A stretch of 6,203 bases of DNA, from positions 1 to 6,203 of the forward strand of contig JBLHRE010000109.1 in assembly GCA_047625765.1 (NCBI GenBank). The letters are read 5' to 3'. Made by a program: the position numbers and the translations under genes. Under the pieces are notes generated by a model, which was given only the letters and a program-made list of their open reading frames with translations, was not told where the DNA came from and ran no database searches. The DNA comes from JBLHRE01 sp047625765. GTDB lineage: Bacteria > Bacteroidota > Bacteroidia > Flavobacteriales > JBLHRE01. Of this stretch, positions 1 to 4,984 are shown in pieces; the first letter of the stretch is position 1, and each line of letters starts with the position of its first letter.

Positions 1-339
1 TTGCAGAAAGAAAATATTCCCGTTTCTAATTTATTGGTGGTTACAGATGACATTGCTTTGGAATTTGGAACTATTAGGATAAAGGGAAAAGGCAGTGACG
101 GGGGGCATAATGGATTAAAAGACATTATAGCAACTTTGGGTGACTCGGCCTTTGCTAGATTTCGATTTGGAGTTGGAAATGACTTTGGAAGAGGACAACA
201 AGCAGATTATGTGCTTGGCGAATGGACCGAAGAAGATAAGACCCACATGAATGAACGGTTAGAAAAAAGTATTCAAGCTATTCAGAGTTTTGGTTTTGCT
301 GGATTGGCTCACACTATGAGTAATTTTAACAACAAATAA
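1..339 (+). CDS. pth: Peptidyl-tRNA hydrolase, C-terminal part (5' end outside window)
   Basis: This is the C-terminal 112 residues of a bacterial Pth, the cytoplasmic esterase that cuts the ester bond of peptidyl-tRNAs dropped from stalled ribosomes so the tRNA can be reused. The visible signature is GSDGGHNGLKDI (about residues 31-42 of the visible part), followed by ARFRFGVGND and DYVLGEW, all in family order. By alignment from memory with E. coli Pth, N37 matches the substrate-binding Asn114 and D16 matches Asp93. The catalytic His and the Asn-rich N-terminus lie upstream of the window. The family is about 190 residues long, so roughly 75-80 residues are missing. The TTG at position 1 is therefore most likely an internal Leu codon and not the start. 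The stop TAA (337-339) runs directly into a terminator hairpin, so pth is the last gene of its transcript. Confidence 0.93.
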   Translation: MQKENIPVSNLLVVTDDIALEFGTIRIKGKGSDGGHNGLKDIIATLGDSAFARFRFGVGNDFGRGQQADYVLGEWTEEDKTHMNERLEKSIQAIQSFGFAGLAHTMSNFNNK

Positions 340-374
340 AAAGGTCGCTTCTCTAATAGAAACGACCTTTTTTT
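338..374. terminator. Bidirectional rho-independent terminator between pth and sod
   Basis: An 8-bp perfect stem (AAAGGTCG at 340-347 with CGACCTTT at 363-370) is extended inward past one mismatch by TTCT/AGAA (349-352 with 358-361). A run of seven T follows on the plus strand (368-374). An A5 run (338-342) gives a T run on the minus strand. The element lies between two convergent genes and can end both: pth from the left and the superoxide dismutase gene from the right. The left arm begins immediately after the pth stop codon. Confidence 0.88.
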
Positions 375-379
375 ATGCT

Positions 380-406
380 CCTAAGTTTTTGTGCTTGGGA
401 TTTTTT
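380..406 (+). terminator. Possible second, plus-strand terminator hairpin after pth
   Basis: CCTAAG (380-385) can pair with CTTGGG (394-399) around an 8-nt loop, using one G-U wobble in plus-strand RNA. It is followed by one A and six T (401-406). On the minus strand the wobble becomes a C-A mismatch and no T run follows, so it would only work for transcripts coming from pth. It may act as a back-up to the stronger hairpin upstream. The stem is short and this is a weak call. Confidence 0.4.
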
Positions 407-412
407 ATGCGC

Positions 413-1021
413 TTATTTTGCAGCAGCAAACTTGTCTGCAACAACACTCCAATCAACTACATTCCAGAATGCGCTAATGTAATCAGGTCTTCTGTTTTGG
501 TAGTTTAAGTAGTATGCATGCTCCCAAACATCCAAAGCTAAAATTGGAGTTCCAGGGCATTCAGCAATATCCATAAGTGGATTGTCTTGATTTGCTGTAG
601 AGCAAACACATAATTTACCGTCTGCTGTTACACACAACCAAGCCCAGCCAGAACCAAAACGTGTTGCAGCAGCTTTTGCGAATGCCTCTTTAAATGCATC
701 AAAAGAACCAAAAGAAGCATCAATAGCAGTTGCTAATGCACCTGCTGGATTTCCTCCACCGTTTGGAGACATTACTTGCCAAAACAAAGAGTGATTGTAG
801 AAACCACCGCCATTGTTACGAACAGCTCCAGAAGCTGTAGAAATGTTTGCCAAAATTTCTTCAACAGACTTTCCTTCTAAGTCTGTTCCAGCGATAGCTG
901 CATTTAAGTTGTTGGTATATCCAGCATGGTGTTTTCCATGGTGAATCTCCATTGTACGCCCATCTAGATGTGGCTCTAATGCGTCAGTTGCATATCCTAA
1001 TGCGGGTAATTCAAATGCCAT
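413..1021 (-). CDS. sodA: Superoxide dismutase, Fe/Mn family, Mn-type signature
   Basis: Cytoplasmic enzyme that converts superoxide to oxygen and hydrogen peroxide. At 202 residues it has the normal family length and no signal peptide. The N-terminal helical hairpin domain (about 1-90) opens with LPALGYATDALEPHLDGRTM. The C-terminal alpha/beta domain holds the family signature DVWEHAYY. The four metal ligands are all visible: H27 (in MEIHHGKHH), H77 (in NHSLFW), D164 and H168. The residue four before H77 is Gly (G73), where Fe enzymes usually carry Gln, and Q145 in STANQDNPL is the Mn-type outer-sphere Gln. This favours Mn, although cambialistic use of Fe cannot be excluded from sequence. 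The ATG is the only sensible start because the conserved FELPALGY begins at residue 3. The gene has its own promoter and stands alone, ending at the shared terminator with pth. Confidence 0.96.
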   Translation of the reverse strand: MAFELPALGYATDALEPHLDGRTMEIHHGKHHAGYTNNLNAAIAGTDLEGKSVEEILANISTASGAVRNNGGGFYNHSLFWQVMSPNGGGNPAGALATAIDASFGSFDAFKEAFAKAAATRFGSGWAWLCVTADGKLCVCSTANQDNPLMDIAECPGTPILALDVWEHAYYLNYQNRRPDYISAFWNVVDWSVVADKFAAAK

Positions 1022-1059
1022 ATTCTTATATTTTATAATTAAAAATTATTTGCGATTAA

Positions 1060-1093
1060 CAAAGGTAATAAATCAAAGGAGAGTTTTGGGCAA
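1060..1093 (-). promoter_or_regulatory. Predicted Bacteroidota-type promoter of the superoxide dismutase gene
   Basis: Read on the minus strand, TACCTTTG (1067 to 1060) is an exact match to the Bacteroidota -7 box TAnnTTTG. TTG (1093 to 1091) lies 23 nt upstream, at the long end of the accepted 17-23 nt spacing for the -33 element. Transcription would start near 1053, giving a leader of about 30 nt. This leader is A/T-rich and has no Shine-Dalgarno sequence, as usual for the phylum. No clear oxidative-stress operator could be recognised. Confidence 0.55.
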
Positions 1094-1114
1094 TACATAG
1101 TTATCATCACAGCT

Positions 1115-1139
1115 TTTGGAATCCTTCTTTCTAGATTTG
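1115..1139 (+). promoter_or_regulatory. Weak candidate promoter for the 2TM relic and dinB-like gene
   Basis: TAGATTTG (1132-1139) matches the TAnnTTTG -7 box, with TTTG at 1115-1118 upstream. The 13-nt gap is shorter than the usual 17-23 nt, so the -33 element is doubtful. It is the only -7-like match I found on the plus strand between the superoxide dismutase gene and the DinB-like gene, and it sits just ahead of the relic reading frame. If real, it would drive both the relic and the gene after it. Confidence 0.3.
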
Positions 1140-1165
1140 TTTATCTTTCCATCATCATAAAATAG

Positions 1166-1415
1166 ATTGGCATCGAATTATCGCCAGAAGAAAAATACAG
1201 AAAAGCAAGCCAAAGAGGAAAAAGGCTTTTACATTAACTTGTTTTGTTATTATTAGCGCTTTGGCTGTGCTAAATTTCATTACATCTTTTGGCCGTAATG
1301 GCCAATGTTAAGTTGAGGAGTTGGATTAATTTTCCATGGTTTAGTGGTGTTTGGAGGAGTTTACGGTAAAGGTTGGGAAGAAAAATGCATTTAAAAATAC
1401 ATGAATAAGTACTAA
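1166..1415 (+). pseudogene. Decayed 2TM-domain small membrane protein gene
   Basis: The gap between the superoxide dismutase and DinB-like genes is not empty. Translated in changing frames it gives, in order: IGIELSPEEKYRKASQRGK (1166-1222), KGFYINLFCYY (1221-1253), ALAVLNFITSFGRNG (about 1258-1302) and GVGLIFHGLVVFG followed by YGKGWEEKCI, a stop at 1392-1394, then KYMNKY and a final TAA at 1413-1415. This order is the plan of the Bacteroidota 2TM domain family (Pfam '2TM domain'): a charged N-terminus, GFYIHL plus a membrane helix, a short turn, GxGLxxHG plus a second helix, and a WEERKI-like tail. The span is about 82 codons, close to the usual length. At least three frame changes (one next to an A5 run at 1219-1223) and internal stops (1254-1256, 1309-1311 and 1392-1394, depending on frame) break it, and no ATG is visible. 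Sequencing errors could explain one break but hardly all of them. The family's function is unknown to me beyond being a small two-helix membrane protein. Confidence 0.72.
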
Positions 1416-1954
1416 TGTATAAGGGCTTCGAGAAATATATTAGCAACTATGACGCTGCGCTGGCTGACCTTTTAAAGGCTTCGGATGGATTGAGTGATGC
1501 ACAATTGAATTGGAAGCCTAGCAAGAAAGCTTGGTCTATAGCTCAGGTGCATTCGCATTTGTTGCTTTCAGAAAAACTCTCCATTAAATACTTGCAAAAG
1601 AAGCTCCCTTATGCTGCAGACTCTAAAAAAGCAGGCATTGGGGCTTGGTGGAATTTTATTCGCTTAAAATGGGCTTTAATGAGCCCGCTCAACCTTAAAG
1701 CCCCTTCTCATGTGGCTACTGTCCCAGAATTTGTTTCTAGGGAAGATTTGATGCGAGATTGGAAAATAACTCGCGTCACCATGAAAGCGCTTTTAGAAAC
1801 GATTCCAGAAGTATATGCAACGAACAACTTATACCGCCATCCATTAACAGGGAAGTTTAGTATAAGTAACATGTTGCAATTTTTTGTCATTCACATTGGG
1901 GGACATATCCAACAAGTAAATAGAGTGAAATCAAATCCAGATTTCCCTAAGTAA
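1415..1954 (+). CDS. DinB-like four-helix-bundle protein, putative metal-dependent hydrolase or transferase
   Basis: This 179-residue protein belongs to the DinB/YfiT-like superfamily (DinB_2 type). It is not the DNA polymerase IV that shares the name. Evidence is the opening helix, the LNWKPSKKAWSIAQVHSHLLLSE motif region (about 31-53; compare WSIxQxxxHL) and the closing HPLTGKFSISNMLQFFVIHIGGHIQQV region (142-168). The likely metal triad is H48 near the end of the second motif plus H160 and H164 in an HxxxH arrangement; H46 is an alternative. Superfamily members with known roles use thiols such as bacillithiol or mycothiol as cofactors, but the substrate cannot be told here. There is no signal peptide, so it should be cytoplasmic. 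The start is supported by the ATG overlapping the stop codon of the upstream 2TM relic (TAATG at 1413-1417). No promoter of its own is evident. The 3' end lies 2 bp from the convergent protease gene. Confidence 0.85.
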   Translation: MYKGFEKYISNYDAALADLLKASDGLSDAQLNWKPSKKAWSIAQVHSHLLLSEKLSIKYLQKKLPYAADSKKAGIGAWWNFIRLKWALMSPLNLKAPSHVATVPEFVSREDLMRDWKITRVTMKALLETIPEVYATNNLYRHPLTGKFSISNMLQFFVIHIGGHIQQVNRVKSNPDFPK

Positions 1955-1956
1955 TT

Positions 1957-3549
1957 CTATTTATTCAACTCTTTCAGAGCCGCTTTTATTACAGGGTCAC
2001 CGCTATTGAACTCTCTGTACATCGCTTCGTTGCCAAAAATTTGCCTTCCAATTAAGGCTTTCAATTGACTTTTAATCAAATATTTGGATTGCGTTTCTTG
2101 TGCTTTATTGGCGGTAACATTATTAAGCGAGTTATAAAACTCCTTGTATAGACTTTCACTCACATTAAATTTTTTGTGAAATTCTTTAGCGCCTCCAGAA
2201 GCTAAAAGCTCCTCTCTGTGTGTGTCGGCATATTCGAAACAGAAATTTCTAAGGTTGCCTCTCCTAACCACTTGGTAATACCAATCGCTAACACCAGCAG
2301 TATCCACAGGGACATAAATATCGGGCATAATTCCACCACCACCATAAACAACCTTTCCGCCAGGAGTTACAAATCTTAAGGAGTCGGCAAATAAGCTGCT
2401 GTCACTTTCTCTAACCGTACCTTTATCGAACCGTTGGTACTGCTCCATTTGGTATGCTTCTATGCCATTTTCGTATGATTTCTGGATACATCTACCCGTA
2501 GGAGTATAATATCTAGCTGTTGTTAAATGGATGGCAGAACCATCTGACATTTGTCTTGGTTCTTGTACTAAACCTTTACCAAACGATCTACGACCAATAA
2601 CTTTAGCTCTGTCATTATCTTGCAAAGCTCCTGCAATAATTTCCGATGCGGAAGCAGACCCTTCATCAATCAAAATAACAATTTCTTGGGTTTTAAATCT
2701 TCCGTTTTGGGTTGCGTAGATGTCCTCTCTTTTACGTGTTCTACCTTTGGTATAAACAATCAATTTACCTCCAGGTAATAATTCGTCTGCAATTGCGCCA
2801 CAAATGTGTAACAATCCACCAGGGTTCCCTCTAAGGTCGAACACTAGTTTGTTGGCCCCCTGTTGTTGTAATTCTATAAGCGCAGTTACAAACTCTTCGT
2901 ACGATTGTGATGCAAAACGGCTTAATTTGATGTAACCTATTTCGTCTTCAAGCAAATAACTCGTCTCTATGCTATAGACAGGAATTTTGTCTCGTTTGAT
3001 ATCGAAATCCAATAATTCGGCATTTCCTTTTCGGTAAATACCCACTTTTACAATAGATCCTTTAGGTCCTCTAAGGCTTTTTATAACCTTAGTATTGGTA
3101 AAGCCAACACCGGCAACCAACTCTCCATCAACAGTAATAATTCTATCGCCAGCTTTAATTCCTAGTGCTTCAGATGGGCCACCAATAATTGGGCTTTCTA
3201 CAATAATAGTATCTTCTTGAATCGAAAATTGAACTCCAATTCCGTCAAAACTTCCTTCTATATTTTCGGCAACCTTATCGTAATTCTTAGCAGGGATATA
3301 AGATGAGTGTGGATCCAGAGATTTTAAAATATCTCCAAGCGCAATATCCAAAAGACTATCTGTGTTAACCTCCTCGATATAATCGAGTTGAATTTGACTC
3401 AGGATTTCATCAACTTTAGAAACACTATTCGATGCTGTTGGTAAAAATTGAATGCTGCCATTTCTTTGTCCAATAATTACACCTATAAGCACACCTATGG
3501 CTAAAATAATGGCTACAAAAATTGGTCTTAAGGCGGTTTTATTTTGCAT
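1957..3549 (-). CDS. S41 family C-terminal processing peptidase (CtpA/Tsp-like)
   Basis: Envelope serine protease of 530 residues. Residues 9-27 form one hydrophobic segment after a short basic N-terminus, so it is probably anchored in the inner membrane with its body in the periplasm. A helical N-terminal region (about 42-95) precedes a PDZ domain (about 95-175, including FDGIGVQF and the GIKAGDRIITVDG loop), which in this family recognises substrate C-termini. The S41 protease core (about 195-355) contains DLRGNPGG (238-245), GSASASEIIAGALQD (297-311) and SFGKGLVQ (322-329). By spacing against E. coli Tsp and Bacillus CtpB, the catalytic Ser-Lys-Gln set is S300, K325 and Q329, all present. 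A C-terminal tail of about 170 residues is common in Bacteroidota homologues; I do not know its role. Substrates cannot be inferred. The start overlaps the end of the dCMP deaminase gene by 11 nt, so the two are co-transcribed and probably translationally coupled. No terminator hairpin follows the TAG stop. Confidence 0.93.
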   Translation of the reverse strand: MQNKTALRPIFVAIILAIGVLIGVIIGQRNGSIQFLPTASNSVSKVDEILSQIQLDYIEEVNTDSLLDIALGDILKSLDPHSSYIPAKNYDKVAENIEGSFDGIGVQFSIQEDTIIVESPIIGGPSEALGIKAGDRIITVDGELVAGVGFTNTKVIKSLRGPKGSIVKVGIYRKGNAELLDFDIKRDKIPVYSIETSYLLEDEIGYIKLSRFASQSYEEFVTALIELQQQGANKLVFDLRGNPGGLLHICGAIADELLPGGKLIVYTKGRTRKREDIYATQNGRFKTQEIVILIDEGSASASEIIAGALQDNDRAKVIGRRSFGKGLVQEPRQMSDGSAIHLTTARYYTPTGRCIQKSYENGIEAYQMEQYQRFDKGTVRESDSSLFADSLRFVTPGGKVVYGGGGIMPDIYVPVDTAGVSDWYYQVVRRGNLRNFCFEYADTHREELLASGGAKEFHKKFNVSESLYKEFYNSLNNVTANKAQETQSKYLIKSQLKALIGRQIFGNEAMYREFNSGDPVIKAALKELNK

Positions 3550-3979
3550 CTAATTCGTTTCTTTCTATTTGTATTATCTCAACTTCTGCTTTTGCTAAAA
3601 ATTGCAAACCAGAGTCATCTTTATATCCATCGATGTAGACGACCCTTTTGATTCCTGCCTGGTGAATTAATTTACTACATTCTTTGCAAGGAGACATGGT
3701 AATATATAGCGTTGCACCATCGCAACTGTGGGTAGATTTGGCAACTTTTAAGATTGCATTTGCCTCTGCGTGCAAAACATACCACTTAGTATCTCCTTCT
3801 TCGGTTTCGCAAACATTCTCAAAACCACTTGGTGTTCCGTTGTATCCATCAGAAATAATCATCCTATCTTTAACAATCAAACAGCCTACCTGCCTCCGGT
3901 TACAGTAGGATAGTTGCGACCATTCGTGTGCCATCTTTAAATAAGCGATGTCGTACTTTCTTTGTTTTTCTGCAGCCAT
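3539..3979 (-). CDS. Deoxycytidylate (dCMP) deaminase family protein, ComEB-like
   Basis: Cytoplasmic zinc enzyme of 146 residues that most likely deaminates dCMP to dUMP, the substrate of thymidylate synthase. The cytidine/deoxycytidylate deaminase motif is complete: HAE at 70-72 (H70 a zinc ligand, E72 the proton shuttle) and PCKEC at 97-101 (C98 and C101 zinc ligands). The NRRQVGCLIV and GYNGTPSGFENVCE segments (27-58) are typical of the dCMP deaminase/ComEB subgroup rather than of tRNA adenosine deaminases or free-base deaminases. Length is normal. It is the first gene of a two-gene operon with the S41 protease. The predicted leader is only about a dozen nucleotides and carries no Shine-Dalgarno sequence. 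Exact substrate (dCMP or another cytidine nucleotide) is inferred from family. Confidence 0.92.
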   Translation of the reverse strand: MAAEKQRKYDIAYLKMAHEWSQLSYCNRRQVGCLIVKDRMIISDGYNGTPSGFENVCETEEGDTKWYVLHAEANAILKVAKSTHSCDGATLYITMSPCKECSKLIHQAGIKRVVYIDGYKDDSGLQFLAKAEVEIIQIERNELDAK

Positions 3980-3990
3980 AATCAGTAATA

Positions 3991-4018
3991 AGTGTCACAA
4001 AAATACTAATTTGACACT
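3991..4018. promoter_or_regulatory. Promoter box of the dCMP deaminase operon inside a 7-bp inverted repeat
   Basis: AGTGTCA (3991-3997) and TGACACT (4012-4018) are perfect inverted repeats separated by 14 nt, with arm centres 21 bp apart, about two helical turns. On the minus strand the spacer contains TATTTTTG (4005 to 3998), an exact TAnnTTTG -7 box for the dCMP deaminase gene. The -33 element is poor: TTA lies 20 nt upstream instead of TTG. A dimeric regulator bound to the arms would cover the start of transcription, so this is a plausible operator. It does not match the NrdR, CRP/FNR or Fur consensus as I remember them, so no regulator is named. Confidence 0.45.
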
Positions 4019-4045
4019 GACTCTGTAAGCCCTTGACGTTAAAGA

Positions 4046-4074
4046 TTGTTAGCCCATGGATATTTGTACCTTTG
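4046..4074 (+). promoter_or_regulatory. Predicted Bacteroidota-type promoter of era-der
   Basis: TTG (4046-4048), an 18-nt spacer and TACCTTTG (4067-4074) match the TTG/TAnnTTTG promoter well in both sequence and spacing. The start of transcription would fall near 4081, leaving a leader of about 14 nt before the era ATG. The box sequence TACCTTTG is identical to the one predicted for the superoxide dismutase gene. The promoter diverges from that of the dCMP deaminase operon. Confidence 0.68.
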
Positions 4075-4085
4075 CAAAATAATTT

Positions 4086-4093
4086 TAAGGAGG
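4086..4093 (+). promoter_or_regulatory. Perfect Shine-Dalgarno-like octamer abutting the era start
   Basis: TAAGGAGG is fully complementary to the 3' end of bacterial 16S rRNA, yet it is separated from the era ATG (4095) by a single nucleotide, much closer than the usual 5-9 nt. None of the other gene starts in the window (sod, dinB-like, dCMP deaminase, protease, der) has such a sequence, as expected in Bacteroidota. It may be a regulatory element rather than a normal ribosome binding site. Confidence 0.55.
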
Positions 4094-4094
4094 A

Positions 4095-4976
4095 ATGTCA
4101 GCGCATAAATCAGGTTTTGTAAATATTATTGGTAACCCAAATGTTGGGAAATCGACATTGATGAATGCTCTTGTAGGAGAGCGTATATCAATCATCACAT
4201 CAAAGGCTCAAACTACACGTCACCGTATTTTGGGGATTGTTAATGATGAGAATTATCAGATTGTTTTTTCTGATACACCGGGTATTATTAAGCCCGCTTA
4301 TGCCATGCAAGAAAGCATGATGGGTTTTGTGCAATCTGCTTTCCAAGATGCCGATGTAATGATTTACATGGTAGAGATTGGCGAGAAAGAATTGAAAGAT
4401 GAAGCTTTTGAGCGCAAATTGCACGGGGCAACCATGCCTTTGTTGCTTTTGGTGAACAAAGTAGATACTACCCAACAGGCCGAATTGGAAGATACGGTTA
4501 CCTATTGGACCGAACGTTATCCGAATGCAGAAGTAATTCCTATTTCTGCTTTAAGAAATTTTCAGACCGATGTGGTAATGCAGCGTATTTTGGACTTGCT
4601 TCCAGAATGCCCTCCTTATTTCCCTAAGGATGCTATTACAGATAAGCCTGAGCGTTTTTTCGTGTCAGAAATTATCCGTGAGAAAATCCTAATACATTAC
4701 AAAAAAGAGATCCCTTATTCTGTTGAAGTGGTAGTTGAAAGCTTTAAAGAAGAAGAGACTATCATCAACATTCGAGCAGAAATATATGTCGCTCGAGAAT
4801 CGCAAAAAGGAATTATTATCGGCCATAAAGGAAATATGTTGAAACGTGTGGGTACGGAAGCACGTAAAGACATGCAGAACTTTTTTGGCAAACAGGTGTT
4901 CTTAGAAACCTATGTAAAGGTTCAGAAAAACTGGAGAGATAATGATAGAGAATTGAAGCGTTTCGGATACAACTAG
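4095..4976 (+). CDS. era: GTPase Era, 30S ribosome assembly factor
   Basis: Era is an essential GTPase that binds the 3' end of 16S rRNA and helps finish the small ribosomal subunit. The 293-residue protein has the standard length and both domains. In the GTPase domain (about 6-175), G1 is GNPNVGKST (13-21), G2 lies in KAQTTRHR (37-44), G3 is DTPG (60-63), G4 is NKVD (121-124) and G5 is SAL (151-153). The C-terminal KH RNA-binding domain (about 200-285) contains the loop IIGHKGNMLKRVG (241-253). The start is supported by GFVNIIGNPNVGKS beginning a few residues in, as in relatives. The gene is first in an operon with der, 8 nt downstream, and has a good promoter with a very short leader carrying an unusual Shine-Dalgarno-like octamer. 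Confidence 0.97.
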   Translation: MSAHKSGFVNIIGNPNVGKSTLMNALVGERISIITSKAQTTRHRILGIVNDENYQIVFSDTPGIIKPAYAMQESMMGFVQSAFQDADVMIYMVEIGEKELKDEAFERKLHGATMPLLLLVNKVDTTQQAELEDTVTYWTERYPNAEVIPISALRNFQTDVVMQRILDLLPECPPYFPKDAITDKPERFFVSEIIREKILIHYKKEIPYSVEVVVESFKEEETIINIRAEIYVARESQKGIIIGHKGNMLKRVGTEARKDMQNFFGKQVFLETYVKVQKNWRDNDRELKRFGYN

Positions 4977-4984
4977 AAAGAATT

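Noticed and set aside
1..3. TTG as a possible start codon of the first gene
   Set aside because: The conserved Pth N-terminal half, including the catalytic His, is absent from the visible part, so the reading frame simply enters from outside the window.
1291..1305. Palindrome-like GGCCGTAATGGCC as an operator or hairpin
   Set aside because: It is a short GGCC/GGCC or GGCC-N5-GGCC repeat inside the decayed coding sequence, with no T run and no promoter nearby.
1135..1311. Open stretch in a single frame that could be a small basic membrane protein
   Set aside because: It has no ATG and a stop just before it. Only its second half resembles the 2TM family, while the first half matches better in the neighbouring frames, so a frameshifted relic explains it better.
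1350..1360. GGAGGAG as a Shine-Dalgarno for the DinB-like gene
   Set aside because: It is more than 50 nt before the ATG and encodes the Gly-Gly of the relic's tail, so it is coding sequence.
1708..1890. Open frame on the minus strand inside the DinB-like gene
   Set aside because: It lies fully antisense to a gene with recognised family motifs, has no family resemblance and no promoter or start context.
3684..3908. Open frame on the plus strand inside the dCMP deaminase gene
   Set aside because: It is antisense to the zinc-binding motifs of the deaminase; its composition is that of a shadow frame.
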